Of a stretch of DNA of 64,000 nucleotides, positions 27,037 through 36,826 are shown in pieces. A model generated the notes under the pieces. The model was not told the DNA's origin and made no database searches. It saw only the letters and a program-made list of their open reading frames with translations. Each line of letters begins with the position of its first letter. Within the stretch, counting starts at the first letter, position 1. This DNA comes from Arthrobacter sp. Bz4. Lineage in GTDB: Bacteria; Actinomycetota; Actinomycetes; Actinomycetales; Micrococcaceae. Location: NCBI RefSeq assembly GCF_003075455.1, contig NZ_QDAE01000007.1:62001-126000 (forward strand), read 5' to 3'. A program made the translations under genes and the position numbers.

Positions 27037-28452
27037 ATGAGCGTGGATCCTCCCCAGCCGGTGCCGTCCCATCCAGTTCCAGCTGCCCGGCCGGAGGGTA
27101 CGACATCGGGCACGACGGCGTCCGGTGCGGGCCGGCTGCTGTCCCGGCCGGTCCTCGCGTGGGCCTCCTGGGACTGGGGATCGGCCGCCTTCAACGCGGT
27201 CATGACCACCTTCGTGTTCACCGTGTATCTGACCAGCGACGCGTTTGGTGGGGAGGCCAGGGCCTCGGTGGTGCTGGGCTGGGGTCTCGCCGCTGCCGGA
27301 GTGCTCATCGCGCTACTGGCACCGGTGACGGGGCAGCGCTCCGACAGCGGCGGCCGGCGCAAGCTCTGGCTCGGCGTGAACAGCCTCCTCGTGGCAGTCC
27401 TGACCGGGCTGTGCTTTTTCGTCTTCCCCCAACCCGAGTTCCTGCTCCTCGGGGTCGCGCTGATTGCACTGGCCAATGTCTTCTTCGAGTTCGCCGGAGT
27501 CAACTACAACGCCATGCTGACGCAAATTTCCACCCCGAGCAGCATCGGCCGGATCAGCGGGTTCGGGTGGGCCATGGGCTACGTGGGCGGCATCGTCGCC
27601 CTGATCCTGGTGCTCGTGGCCTTCGTGGAGCCAGTGTTCCCCTGGTTCGGCTCCGATACCACCGACAGCCTGAACATCCGGCTGGTCGCAGTGTTCTCGG
27701 CGATCTGGTTCCTGGCCTTCGCCCTGCCCGTGATGTTCGTCGTCCCGGAGGTACCGCGCAAGGAGAAAGCAGCCCAACTGGGCTTCTTCGCCTCCTACGG
27801 TCTCCTCTTCCGGCGGGTCAAGGCAATCTACCGGACCAGCCCCCACACCATCTTCTTCCTGCTGGCCAGTGCCATTTTCCGTGACGGGCTGGCCGCCGTT
27901 TTCACCTTCGGCGGCATCATCGCCGCGGGTACGTTCGGCTTCACCCTGAGCGAGGTGATTGTCTTCGCCATCGCCGGCAACCTGATTGCGGCGGTCGGTG
28001 CCATCGGCGGCGGTTTCCTGGACGACAGGACTGGGCCCAAACGGGTCATCATCATCTCGTTGATCGGCCTGCTGGTAGCCGGGTCTGCCGTCCTGGTCCT
28101 TGGCCCGGGCACCCACGATGTGTTCGGCTACACCTGGACCGGAGATACGACGTTCTGGGTCTTCGGGCTGATGCTCACCCTTTTCGTCGGCCCGGCGCAG
28201 GCCTCATCGCGTGCATATCTTGCGCGTCTGGCTCCGGACGGAGAAGAGGGTGAACTGTTCGGCCTGTACGCCACCACGGGACGAGCCGTCAGCTTCCTCG
28301 CACCCGCTCTCTTCGCGGCGTCGATCACCATCTTCGGTGAACAGCGGTTTGGGACTATCGGCATCCTGGTGGTGCTGCTGGTCGGACTGCTGGTGTTGCT
28401 CCCGGTGAAGCCGCCCGCGAAGGTGGCTACCGCCGTCGTCCCGTCCTACTGA
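27037..28452 (+). CDS. MFS transporter (Atg22/UMF1-like)
   Basis: This is a 12-helix major facilitator protein of the UMF1/Atg22-like group; the substrate is unknown. The 471-residue product opens with a Pro-rich cytoplasmic tail. LAWASWDWGSAAFNAVMTTFVF follows, which is typical of this group, and GQRSDSGGRRKLWL between helices 2 and 3 is the MFS loop motif. I chose the ATG at 27037 (MSVDPPQ). The frame is open further upstream, but that sequence is not conserved-looking. It diverges from mrpA. Confidence 0.88.
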   Translation: MSVDPPQPVPSHPVPAARPEGTTSGTTASGAGRLLSRPVLAWASWDWGSAAFNAVMTTFVFTVYLTSDAFGGEARASVVLGWGLAAAGVLIALLAPVTGQRSDSGGRRKLWLGVNSLLVAVLTGLCFFVFPQPEFLLLGVALIALANVFFEFAGVNYNAMLTQISTPSSIGRISGFGWAMGYVGGIVALILVLVAFVEPVFPWFGSDTTDSLNIRLVAVFSAIWFLAFALPVMFVVPEVPRKEKAAQLGFFASYGLLFRRVKAIYRTSPHTIFFLLASAIFRDGLAAVFTFGGIIAAGTFGFTLSEVIVFAIAGNLIAAVGAIGGGFLDDRTGPKRVIIISLIGLLVAGSAVLVLGPGTHDVFGYTWTGDTTFWVFGLMLTLFVGPAQASSRAYLARLAPDGEEGELFGLYATTGRAVSFLAPALFAASITIFGEQRFGTIGILVVLLVGLLVLLPVKPPAKVATAVVPSY

Positions 28453-28472
28453 GGGTCGGCTGGGGCTGGCTG

Positions 28473-29048
28473 TCAGATGGCGGTGCGGTGGAAGTTCTGG
28501 TGGCTGCGCGACGCCGTCGGGCCGCGCTGTCCCTGGTACCGGTTCCCGTAGGGGCCGGAGCCGTACGGGTGTTCGGAGGGGGAGGTGAGCCGGAAGAAGC
28601 AGAGCTGGCCAATCTTGGAGCCGGGCCACAGTTTGATGGGCAGGGTGGCCATGTTGGAGAGCTCAAGGGTGACGTGTCCGGAGAACCCCGGGTCGATGAA
28701 TCCCGCGGTGGAGTGCGTCAGGAGTCCGAGCCGCCCCAGTGAGGACTTGCCCTCCAGCCGTGCCGCGATGTCGTCCGGAAGGGTCACCGTCTCGTAGGTT
28801 GACCCAAGGACAAACTCACCCGGGTGCAGGATGAACGGCTCGTCCGGGTCCACCTCCACCAGCCTGGTCAGCTCGGGCTGGTCTTCAGCAGGGTCGATGT
28901 GCGCGTACTTGTGGTTGTCGAACAACCGGAAGTAGCGGTCAATCCGGACGTCGACGCTCGAGGGCTGGACCATCGCCTCGTCATAGGGATCCAGCACAAT
29001 TCGCTGGCGGTCAATTTCGGTTCGAATGTCGCGGTCGGAGATCAGCAC
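28473..29048 (-). CDS. dcd: dCTP deaminase
   Basis: This enzyme deaminates dCTP to dUTP for thymidylate synthesis. Some actinobacterial versions also hydrolyse dUTP directly to dUMP. The 191-residue product is a trimeric dUTPase-fold enzyme with KSSLGRLG at 101-108, [12 protein letters not shown] at 113-124 and the catalytic glutamate E129 in TLELSN. The C-terminal [11 protein letters not shown] is the conserved flexible lid. The ATG is at 29048. The gene converges on the MFS gene. Confidence 0.97.
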   Translation of the reverse strand: MLISDRDIRTEIDRQRIVLDPYDEAMVQPSSVDVRIDRYFRLFDNHKYAHIDPAEDQPELTRLVEVDPDEPFILHPGEFVLGSTYETVTLPDDIAARLEGKSSLGRLGLLTHSTAGFIDPGFSGHVTLELSNMATLPIKLWPGSKIGQLCFFRLTSPSEHPYGSGPYGNRYQGQRGPTASRSHQNFHRTAI

Positions 29049-29082
29049 GGTTCAAAAATACCGCAGTCCCCGGGGTTAGTGG

Positions 29083-29936
29083 TTATCGGCCGATCTCGGT
29101 GCGCACGGCGTAGAGCTCCGGGAAGAAGGTCAGCTCGAGGGCCTTCTGGAGAAACCTACGCCTGAGGACCCGCCCGTGCCGCGTTTAAACCCAATGGTTC
29201 GTTCGACAGTCTTCAAATGCCGGAACCGCCAGAGCTGGAAATTGTCTTCCAGGTCCACCAGTTCCTCGCAGGCCTCGTAAAGGTCCCAGTTGTCCTCGGC
29301 GTTCTCGTACACCGCCTTGTACACCTGGACGAGTTCCGGGTTGAAGACGTGGGCAGTGCGGAGGTCCCGCTCCAACAGCTCAGCGGGGATGTTGTGTCCC
29401 CGGCGGGAAAGGAACCTGATGAACTCGTCGTAGATACTCGTCTGATCCAGCAGGGTGGCCAGCAGCTCCTGCGCCTCGGGGTCATTCGCGAAAACCTCAA
29501 GCATCCCGGCGTTCTTGTTGCCGAGCAGGAACTCGACGGCGCGGTACTGGTAGGACTGGAAGCCGCTGGAAGCACCGAGATCCCCGCGGAACTCGGCATA
29601 TTCGGAGGGGGTGAGGGTGGCCAGTACCGACCACTGCTCGGTGAGGGAGCGCTGGATGTGCTTGATCCGGGCGATCCCCTTCATCGCCGATCGCAGGTCA
29701 TCGACCTGCAACTTGGCACGCACCGCACGCAGTTCGTGAAGCACCAGCTTGAGCCAGAGCTCCGACGTCTGGTGCTGGATGATGAACAGCATCTCGTCGT
29801 GGTGCTCGGGGCGGCTGACCGGATGCTGCGCTGCGAGAAGCTCCCCCAGGGAAAGATAGGATCCGTAGCTCATCTTCGCGGTGAAATCCTTCTCGATGCC
29901 CGCTTCCAGGTCCCTGGTGTTCTTTTCGACGCTCAT
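29083..29936 (-). pseudogene. kynA: Tryptophan 2,3-dioxygenase, frameshifted near the C-terminus
   Basis: This heme enzyme opens the indole ring of tryptophan to N-formylkynurenine, the first step of the kynurenine pathway. The in-frame product is 268 residues and covers nearly all of the family. It has FIIQHQTSELW at 51-61 with the conserved distal histidine H55, the SGFQSYQYRAVE region, and the substrate loop GTGGSSGV near the end. After that loop the frame is wrong (29130 stop). One extra base near 29154-29156 would give FLQKALELTFFPELYAVRTE and a stop at 29083-29085, the normal family ending. It may be a sequencing error. No kynureninase or formamidase gene lies nearby. Confidence 0.85.
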
Positions 29937-30063
29937 GGTCTTAGGGTACCTACCGCGGCGAGGCCCGGTGTCCGGCCCGGTGTTTTCGGGACGGTGAGGT
30001 TGAGGTAGGCTGAATCTCGTTGTTTTCGCAGGGATTCAGGCCACACTGTCGGCTGGTCTCCAT

Positions 30064-30137
30064 GCGGGCGTAGCTCAATGGTAGAGCGCTAGCTTCCCAA
30101 GCTCGATACGCGGGTTCGATTCCCGTCGCCCGCTCCA
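30064..30137 (+). tRNA. tRNA-Gly (anticodon CCC)
   Basis: The 74-base sequence folds as a cloverleaf. The acceptor stem GCGGGCG pairs with CGCCCGC. The D stem is GCTC/GAGC, and the anticodon loop TTCCCAA gives anticodon CCC, reading GGG. The T arm contains GGTTCGATTCC. The 3' CCA is encoded in the DNA (30135-30137). Confidence 0.96.
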
Positions 30138-30155
30138 GTTTTCGGCCCCACGGTG

Positions 30156-30494
30156 TCAGCCCACCGGCCGTGGAGCGAACATGATCACCGCCACCCCCAC
30201 CAGGCAGAGCACCGATCCGCCGATATCCCAGCGGTCCGGACGGAATCCGTCAAACACTATGCCCCAGGCCAGGGATCCCGCGACGAATACCCCACCGTAG
30301 GCAGCGAGGATCCGGCCGAAGTTCGCGTCCGGCTGCAGGGTGGCGATAAACCCGTAGGCCGCGAGGGCCATCATGCCCAGCCCGGCCCACCACCACGGTT
30401 TACCTTCCCTGATGCTTTGCCACACCAGCCAGGCACCGCCGATCTCGGCGACCGCGGCAATGACAAAAAGGACCACAACGAGGACGACAGTCAT
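30156..30494 (-). CDS. YnfA family (UPF0060) membrane protein
   Basis: This is a small four-helix inner-membrane protein of the UPF0060/YnfA family, structurally like the small multidrug resistance proteins; its physiological substrate is unsettled. The 112-residue product shows the family pattern: [21 protein letters not shown] near 16-36, [27 protein letters not shown] and [10 protein letters not shown]. The ATG is at 30494. It stands between the tRNA-Gly gene and an MFS gene. Confidence 0.93.
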   Translation of the reverse strand: MTVVLVVVLFVIAAVAEIGGAWLVWQSIREGKPWWWAGLGMMALAAYGFIATLQPDANFGRILAAYGGVFVAGSLAWGIVFDGFRPDRWDIGGSVLCLVGVAVIMFAPRPVG

Positions 30495-30589
30495 ACTGCA
30501 TTATTGCCGAGTGGTGGGTGTGGCGGGTTCAGGGGACCCGACCGCCCCGTCACAGCCACCCGCTCGGCGGGCAGTTGGACGGGTGCGGG

Positions 30590-32023
30590 CTAGACGGCCG
30601 CGTGGCTCCTAGCATCGGGGGATTTCGGGACGATCGCCACCAGCCGCCGTCGTTGGCTGGGTGAAACTGTGTAGCGGAAGCGCAGGGTCAGCTGGCCCTT
30701 CTGAGCGAGAACGACGGCGAACACGCCGGCTGCCAGCAGCGGCACTCCGCCGGCGATCAACACCGTGGTGTGCGCCCCGATGTTTTCGGCCAACCAGCCG
30801 ATCATGGGGCCGCCGATCGCCTGGCCGCCGATGAGGACCATCATGTACAACGCCATGACCCGCCCCCGGATGGCGAGGTTGGACGAAATTTGCACCAGCT
30901 GATTGGCGCCGGTGATGAACCACAGGCACCCGATCCCAGCGAAGAACATCAGGATCGCGAAGACCGCCTGGTTAGGTGCCACCGATCCAAGAGCCATGAA
31001 GCCGCCAAACGCGGCCGCACCGCCAAGCACCCCGCGCAGGCGGAGCGTCGTCCGCCGGGTGGACGCGAGCGCACCGACCAGCGACCCGGTGGCCAGTGCT
31101 GTGTTCAGGAAGCCATACCCCTGGGCGCCGGAGTCGAAGACGGTGTCGGCGAATGCAGCCATGAGTACGGGTGTGCTCATGGCAAACACCGAGACGAATG
31201 CGCCCATCAGCATGCACCAGAAGATGGCCGGTTTCCTCATCACGTAGCGGGCGCCCTCACGGAGCTGGCCTTTCGACCGGGGCGCCCTGGCCGCGACGCT
31301 CAGTTGGTCGGTCCGCAGCAGGGCGAGGGTGGTCACCGTGTAGAGGCAGGCGACGGCGTTCACCGCGAACGCCCACCCGCCGCCGATCGCGGTGATCAGC
31401 ACACCGCTGACCGCGGGACCCACCATGGCCCCCACCTGGAAGATTGATGAGTTCAGGCTGATCGCGTTGCGCAGGTGCACTGGCCCCACCAGGTCGTTGA
31501 CGAACACCTGGCGTGCGGGGGCGTCCACCACGGTCACCAGCCCCAGGGTGAAGGCGATGACGTAGACATGCCACACTTCGACGACGCCGGTCAGGGCTAG
31601 CACCGCCATTGCCGCTGCCATCAGGGCGGCCATGCTTTGCGTGATGATCAACAGGATGCGTTTGGGATAGCGGTCCGCGATGATTCCGCCATACGGGCCG
31701 AGGAGGAGGAACGGCGCGAACTGCAGTGCAACGGTGATCCCGACGGCGGTGACCGATCCGGATAGCTCCAGGACCATCCAGTCCTGGGCGATGCGTTGCA
31801 TCCAGACGGCGATCACTGCGACCAGGTGGGAGATCGCGAATCGGCGGAAGTTGGGGATGCGAAGTGAGATGAACGTGTCACGCCAGGCTGGACGCTGGTT
31901 GGTGATCGGCAGGGGCGCGGTAAGCGTGGGGTCTCCAGCCGGGCCGGCGGAGGGTGGTGGGGGTGCCAAGGTGTCTTCCTGTGCTGGAGGGGTGAGATCG
32001 CTTTCCACGCTACGCACCGCCAA
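30590..32023 (-). CDS. MFS transporter (EntS-like, MFS_3 family)
   Basis: This is a 12-helix major facilitator exporter of the group containing enterobactin exporter EntS. The 477-residue product has an N-terminal cytoplasmic tail rich in Pro and Ala. It then shows SLRIPNFRRFAISHLVAVIAVWMQRIAQDW-type sequence and GPYGGIIADRYPKRILL, the helix 2-3 loop motif. The predicted start is a TTG at 32023 with weak ribosome-binding signal; a GTG six bases on is an alternative. A LysR regulator diverges from it across 59 bases and probably controls it. The substrate is unknown. Confidence 0.87.
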   Translation of the reverse strand: MAVRSVESDLTPPAQEDTLAPPPPSAGPAGDPTLTAPLPITNQRPAWRDTFISLRIPNFRRFAISHLVAVIAVWMQRIAQDWMVLELSGSVTAVGITVALQFAPFLLLGPYGGIIADRYPKRILLIITQSMAALMAAAMAVLALTGVVEVWHVYVIAFTLGLVTVVDAPARQVFVNDLVGPVHLRNAISLNSSIFQVGAMVGPAVSGVLITAIGGGWAFAVNAVACLYTVTTLALLRTDQLSVAARAPRSKGQLREGARYVMRKPAIFWCMLMGAFVSVFAMSTPVLMAAFADTVFDSGAQGYGFLNTALATGSLVGALASTRRTTLRLRGVLGGAAAFGGFMALGSVAPNQAVFAILMFFAGIGCLWFITGANQLVQISSNLAIRGRVMALYMMVLIGGQAIGGPMIGWLAENIGAHTTVLIAGGVPLLAAGVFAVVLAQKGQLTLRFRYTVSPSQRRRLVAIVPKSPDARSHAAV

Positions 32024-32082
32024 TCCATGATGAAAGCGTATGGTGGCTATAACTCGTATTCGGAAACGTAATAGGCGGCATC

Positions 32083-32943
32083 ATGTTTGACCCGGCCCAA
32101 CTGAAAACCTTCCTTGCCGTCGCCGAGACCCTGAGCTTCACCGGCGCCGCGGGCCGGCTCAACCTCAGCCAGCCCACCGTGAGTCAACACATCCGGAAGC
32201 TGGAGGAGGCGGCCGGCAGGCTCCTGATTTCCCGGGACACCCGCGAAGTCAGCCTGACCGACAACGGCGACGCGATGGCCGGCTTCGCACGGACCATCCT
32301 CGCCGCCCAGGAACAGGCGATGGTCTACTTCTCCGGGTCGGCCATGCGCGGCCGGCTCCGGTTTGGGGTGGCCGACGACCTCGCCATCACCCAGCTGCCA
32401 CGCATCCTCCGCCACTTCCGGCAGCTCTACCCGCAGATCAACCTTGAGCTCACCGTGACCCAGAGCCCGCTCCTGTTGCGCCGGCTGCGCGCGGGCCAGC
32501 TGGACCTGATCTTCATCAAGTACATGAGCGGCACCGGCGAGGGCACCCTGGTGCAAAGTGACCAGCTGGTCTGGGCCGGGCACGGGAAAACCACCCTTGA
32601 GGACGGCGCTCCCGTGCCGTTGATCGTCTACCAGTCCCCCAGCCTCACCCGCCAGATGGCCATCGATGCGCTGGAGAAGGCTGGCCGAACCTGGCGCATC
32701 ACCTGCAACACCCGGGAGATCAACGGCGTCCTGGCCGCCGCCCGTGCCGGTATTGGGTTAGCCGTGTTCCCGCAGTCCCTGATCCCGGAGGATCTGGTAC
32801 AGGTCAGCAACCGTTTCAACCTTCCACCGGTGGGCGCGGTGGACTTCACCCTGCTCAGCAACCCCCTCGCCAACCAGGAGCTCGTGGCGGCGTTGACCTC
32901 CGCGATCATGGGCCGCGCGCTGCGCAAAGCCCCGGACGCCTGA
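32083..32943 (+). CDS. LysR family transcriptional regulator
   Basis: This is a LysR-type regulator with an N-terminal winged helix (1 to about 60) and a C-terminal periplasmic-binding-protein-like effector domain (about 88-280). The 286-residue product begins [19 protein letters not shown] and includes [18 protein letters not shown], the recognition helix region. The intergenic stretch 32024-32082 holds an inverted pair CTAT...ATAG (about 32047-32074) that could be its site. The divergent MFS exporter is the likely target; the inducer is unknown. Confidence 0.94.
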   Translation: MFDPAQLKTFLAVAETLSFTGAAGRLNLSQPTVSQHIRKLEEAAGRLLISRDTREVSLTDNGDAMAGFARTILAAQEQAMVYFSGSAMRGRLRFGVADDLAITQLPRILRHFRQLYPQINLELTVTQSPLLLRRLRAGQLDLIFIKYMSGTGEGTLVQSDQLVWAGHGKTTLEDGAPVPLIVYQSPSLTRQMAIDALEKAGRTWRITCNTREINGVLAAARAGIGLAVFPQSLIPEDLVQVSNRFNLPPVGAVDFTLLSNPLANQELVAALTSAIMGRALRKAPDA

Positions 32944-33046
32944 GCCGCCCGGCCTTCGGCGCCCGACCCGCCAACCCCGGCCGCACCAGCAGCGTGCCGA
33001 ACACCACATAGCCGGGCACTTCGGAACGGCGGTAGTGTTAACGCTG

Positions 33047-33475
33047 ATGAATCGCACAATGTTCAAGTCCAAAATCCACCGCGCCACGGTTACCCACGCT
33101 GATCTGCACTACGTGGGTTCCGTCACCGTGGACCTTGACCTGCTTGAGGCCGCCGACATCCTGCCCGGTGAGATGGTCTCCATTGTGGACGTGACCAACG
33201 GCGCCCGGCTGGAGACCTACACCATTGCTGGCGAGCGTGGATCGGGCGTGCTCGGTATCAACGGCCCGGCCGCGCACCTGGTCCATCAGGGAGACACGGT
33301 CATCCTGATCACCTACGCCCAGCTGACTGACGCGGAGGCACACAGTTACCTCCCCACAGTGGTGCACGTCAATGAGCAGAACCGCATCGTGGACCTGGGA
33401 ACCGACCCGGCCGAGAGCGTCACCGAGGGGCTCGAACGGCCCCCTCACGCCCTGAACAACTCAGCACTCCGGTAG
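33047..33475 (+). CDS. panD: Aspartate 1-decarboxylase
   Basis: PanD makes beta-alanine for pantothenate and CoA from aspartate, using a pyruvoyl group formed by self-cleavage. The 142-residue product from the ATG at 33047 begins [20 protein letters not shown]. It places the Gly24-Ser25 cleavage site (YVGS) at exactly the canonical position, which is why I prefer this start to the GTG at 33035. The body has the double-psi beta-barrel sequence [16 protein letters not shown], including the conserved NGAAA-like loop. The tail after about residue 125 is variable. No panB or panC is nearby. Confidence 0.97.
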   Translation: MNRTMFKSKIHRATVTHADLHYVGSVTVDLDLLEAADILPGEMVSIVDVTNGARLETYTIAGERGSGVLGINGPAAHLVHQGDTVILITYAQLTDAEAHSYLPTVVHVNEQNRIVDLGTDPAESVTEGLERPPHALNNSALR

Positions 33476-33641
33476 CAACCGCTTACCTTCCCGCCATCTT
33501 TCGTCGTCAACCTTGACCGGATCGCAACCCTTCAATCTGGCGATTTCCCCACCCAGGGCATATGGTCTCAAAGACAAGGTTGCTTTGGTTCGCCCGCTGT
33601 ACCTCGGGTGAACGGACTGTCTACAACGATGTGGAGGCGCG

Positions 33642-34967
33642 GTGGGAATGCCGAACAGGCGAGGAAAAATTCATCCAGTCCGGAGCCGGCCGAAAGCGGC
33701 AGCTGTGGCGACACTGGCGATCGGGACCATGTTGCTGACGGGTTGTGGGCCGGCGGAAAGCGTGACAACGCTTACCTGGTACATCAACCCCGACGCCGGC
33801 GGGCAGGCTGCCATAGCCGCAAGCTGCACCGAAGAGGCCGACGGCGCCTACCGGATTGAAACGTCCCTGTTGCCTACCGATGCAGCAGCCCAGCGCGAGC
33901 AGTTGGCGCGGCGGCTCGCAGCCGGAGACACCTCAATGGACATCATGAGCATTGACCCGCCGTTCATCCCCGAGCTCGCGGAACCAGGCTTCCTGGCACC
34001 CATCCCCGAGGACTCAGTCGACGTCTTCACCGAGAACGTGCTCGAAGGCGCGCTGGCCGGTGCCACCTGGAAAGAAGAACTGGTAACGGTGCCGTTCTGG
34101 GCGAACACCCAGATCCTCTGGTACCGCGAATCGGTCGCCGAGGCCGCCGGGCTGGACATGTCCCAACCCGTGACCTGGGACCAACTGATCGAAGCAGCCA
34201 CCGAGCAGGACAAGCTCCTCGGCGTGCAAGGCTCACCCGCCGAGTCGATGACCGTGTGGATCAACGCGCTGGTTGAATCGGCAGGGGGCCAGATCCTCGA
34301 GAACCCGGAGGCTCCCGCCGACGAACTGCAACTGGGCCTCACCTCCGAGGCCGGGCAGGAAGCGGCACGGATCATCGCCACCATCGGCACCGAGGGCCTC
34401 GGCGGCCCGGGCCTGCCGACCTCCACCGAGAACACGTCCCTCACCCTCTTCCAGGGCGACGACGGCTCCTTCATGGTCAACTACCCGTTCGTCTGGCCCG
34501 CCACCCTGGGCGCCGTCGAGGCTGGGTCCATCGACCAGTCGGTGGTCGACGACATAGGTTGGGCCCTGTTCCCAGCCGTCACCGAGGGCGAGGACACCGC
34601 ACCGCCGCTGGGTGGGATCAACCTCGGAGTCGGCGCGGCCAGCGACAACCCTGACCTGGCCTACGAAGCGATCGAGTGCATCGTCCAACCGGAGAACCAG
34701 ACCGAGTACTTCATCACCAACGGCAACCCGCCATCGAACTCGGAGGCGTACGACGATCCAGCGATCGAGGAAGACTTCCCCATGGCGACGACCATCAGGG
34801 ACTCCCTCGAACTCGCGGCTCCTCGCCCCCAGACACCGTTCTACAACGAAATCTCCACCGGACTGCAGCAGGAATGGTCGCCACCCAACGAAGTGGATCC
34901 TGACCAGACTCCCGAACAGTCCCAGGAGTTCATCACCGCAGTGCTCAGAGGGGAGAGGCTACTGTGA
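33642..34967 (+). CDS. lpqY: Extracellular solute-binding lipoprotein, LpqY-like (trehalose ABC importer)
   Basis: This is the substrate-binding lipoprotein of a sugar ABC importer. In mycobacteria LpqY with SugABC recycles trehalose, and this product shows LpqY-like features, notably the N-terminal lobe TLTWYINPDAGG and RLAAGDTSMDIMSID. The 441-residue precursor has a basic N-terminus, a hydrophobic core and the lipobox LLTGC, with Cys35 as the lipid anchor. The GTG at 33642 has GGAGG just upstream; the ATG at 33648 is possible. The permease start overlaps its stop. Trehalose as substrate is inferred from similarity and operon form. The upstream gap 33476-33641 shows no clear operator. Confidence 0.85.
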   Translation: MGMPNRRGKIHPVRSRPKAAAVATLAIGTMLLTGCGPAESVTTLTWYINPDAGGQAAIAASCTEEADGAYRIETSLLPTDAAAQREQLARRLAAGDTSMDIMSIDPPFIPELAEPGFLAPIPEDSVDVFTENVLEGALAGATWKEELVTVPFWANTQILWYRESVAEAAGLDMSQPVTWDQLIEAATEQDKLLGVQGSPAESMTVWINALVESAGGQILENPEAPADELQLGLTSEAGQEAARIIATIGTEGLGGPGLPTSTENTSLTLFQGDDGSFMVNYPFVWPATLGAVEAGSIDQSVVDDIGWALFPAVTEGEDTAPPLGGINLGVGAASDNPDLAYEAIECIVQPENQTEYFITNGNPPSNSEAYDDPAIEEDFPMATTIRDSLELAAPRPQTPFYNEISTGLQQEWSPPNEVDPDQTPEQSQEFITAVLRGERLL

Positions 34968-35929
34968 GTAGCTCAACGATCAACAAGCCTGACGCCGGCG
35001 ACAAGCTGAAGAAGCAGAAGATGCAGCACAGCGACCGGGTCAAAGCCGAACGCCGGATGGGCTGGTACCTCGCGGGCCCCGCCTTCGTGGTGATGCTGAT
35101 GGTGACCCTCTACCCGATCCTGCAGGCCTTCTTCGAGTCCCTGTTTGCGTTCCGGCTCACCGCCCCCGATGAGCGGGAGTTCATCTGGTTCGCCAACTAC
35201 ATCACGATCCTCTCCGACAGCGTGTGGTGGCAGGGCCTCCTGGTCACGGTCCTCATTACGGTGATCACCGTCGCCGTCGAACTGGTTCTGGGCTTCGCCC
35301 TGGCCCTGGTCATGAGCAAGGCGCTGAAGTCTCTCAAAGGCATCCTCCGTACCGCGATCCTGGTGCCGTACGGCATCATCACCGTGGTGTCGGCGTACGC
35401 CTGGTTCTACGCCTTCGACATCAACTCGGGGTACGTGAACGCCTGGTTTGACTGGGTCCCCGGCATCGACTCGGACCTCAACTGGTTCGCTCAGACCGGC
35501 ACGTCACTCTTCGTGATCATGGCGTCGGAGATCTGGAAGACCACCCCCTTCATCTCACTGCTCCTCCTCGCCGGCCTGGCGCAGGTGCCCGATGAGCTGA
35601 CCGAGGCCGCCAAGGTCGACGGCGCCACCTGGTGGGAGCAGATGCGCAAGGTCGTCATCCCCAACATGAAGGCGGCGATCATGGTCGCCGTCCTGTTCAG
35701 GGCCCTGGACGCGTTCCGAATATTCGACAATGTCTTCATCATGACCAATGGCGAGAACAACACCGAAGTGCTTTCGCTCCTCGCCTACCGGACGTCGATC
35801 AGCCGCCTCGAGATTGGGCTCGGCTCGGCCGTCTCGGTCCTGCTGTTCCTGTGCGTCATCCTGATCAGCTTCGCTGCCATCAAGATCTTCAAAGTGGATC
35901 TTGCCGGCACGAGAGGAGAAAAGAAATGA
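34964..35929 (+). CDS. sugA: Sugar ABC transporter permease (MalF/SugA-like)
   Basis: This is the first membrane permease of the importer. The 321-residue product has a charged N-terminal tail (about 1-40) and six or so helices. The EAA coupling loop, DELTEAAKVDGATWWEQMRKVVIPNMK near 208-234, docks on the ATPase. The GTG start at 34964 overlaps the lpqY stop by four bases. The stop overlaps the next permease start by four bases (ATGA), so the genes are translationally coupled. Confidence 0.92.
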   Translation: MSSSTINKPDAGDKLKKQKMQHSDRVKAERRMGWYLAGPAFVVMLMVTLYPILQAFFESLFAFRLTAPDEREFIWFANYITILSDSVWWQGLLVTVLITVITVAVELVLGFALALVMSKALKSLKGILRTAILVPYGIITVVSAYAWFYAFDINSGYVNAWFDWVPGIDSDLNWFAQTGTSLFVIMASEIWKTTPFISLLLLAGLAQVPDELTEAAKVDGATWWEQMRKVVIPNMKAAIMVAVLFRALDAFRIFDNVFIMTNGENNTEVLSLLAYRTSISRLEIGLGSAVSVLLFLCVILISFAAIKIFKVDLAGTRGEKK

Positions 35930-36774
35930 AGAACTCTTCCCGGCGCGAAAAGATCTGGTGGGCAGTAATCTCGGTTCTGGTGCTGCTTTACGCCCTGTTC
36001 CCGGTGGCTTCCATCCTGGCTACCTCGTTCAAATCTCCCAGCGACCTGACCAACGGAAGTTTCCTGCCGTCGTCGGGAGCTGCCACCATCTCCAACTACG
36101 AGCAGATCCTCGTTGGTGACGCGCAGGAACTGTTCCTGACCTCCCTGCGCAACTCCATCGGCATCTCGCTCATCGCCACGGCAATCGCCGTCGTCCTGGC
36201 CACCCTGTGCGCCTATGCGATTGCCCGTCTCGACTTCCCGGGGAAGCGGCTCGTGCTCACCACGGCCCTCGCGGTTTCGATTTTCCCCGTGATCTCGATT
36301 GTCACCCCGCTGTTCAACCTCTGGCGCAACATCGGCCTGTATGACACCTGGCTCGGGTTGATCATCCCCTACCTGTCCCTGACCCTGCCGATCTCCATCT
36401 GGACGCTGGCTGCGTTCTTCCGCCAGATCCCGTGGGAACTGGAGCAGGCGGCGCAGGTCGACGGCGCCACCACCTGGCAGGCCTTCCGCAAGGCCATCGT
36501 CCCGCTGGCGGCACCCGGGGTGTTCACGACCGCGATTATCGCGTTTTTCATCGCGTGGAACGACTTTGTGTACGGCATTTCGCTGACCTCCACCGAAGCA
36601 GCGCGGCCGGTTCCGGCGGCGCTGGCATTCTTCACCGGAGCCTCCCAGTTCGAGTCACCCACCGGCGCCATCTCGGCCGCTGCGATCATCGTCACCATCC
36701 CGATCGTCCTGCTGGTCCTGCTGTTCCAACGTCAAATCGTTTCCGGCCTGACCTCGGGCGCCGTCAAGGGCTAA
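35926..36774 (+). CDS. sugB: Sugar ABC transporter permease (MalG/SugB-like)
   Basis: This is the second membrane permease of the importer. From the ATG at 35926 (GAGGAGAAAAGAA ribosome-binding site) the product is 282 residues with six helices. The EAA loop WELEQAAQVDGATTWQAFRKAIVPLA lies near 172-197. The frame is open upstream through the previous permease gene, but this ATG overlaps the sugA stop and matches family length. With sugA it should form the heterodimeric channel. Confidence 0.93.
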   Translation: MKNSSRREKIWWAVISVLVLLYALFPVASILATSFKSPSDLTNGSFLPSSGAATISNYEQILVGDAQELFLTSLRNSIGISLIATAIAVVLATLCAYAIARLDFPGKRLVLTTALAVSIFPVISIVTPLFNLWRNIGLYDTWLGLIIPYLSLTLPISIWTLAAFFRQIPWELEQAAQVDGATTWQAFRKAIVPLAAPGVFTTAIIAFFIAWNDFVYGISLTSTEAARPVPAALAFFTGASQFESPTGAISAAAIIVTIPIVLLVLLFQRQIVSGLTSGAVKG

Positions 36775-36826
36775 TGGCGCAGTCCCAGCCGCCTGCGCCA
36801 GTCACATAGAAAAGGATCACCAGAAA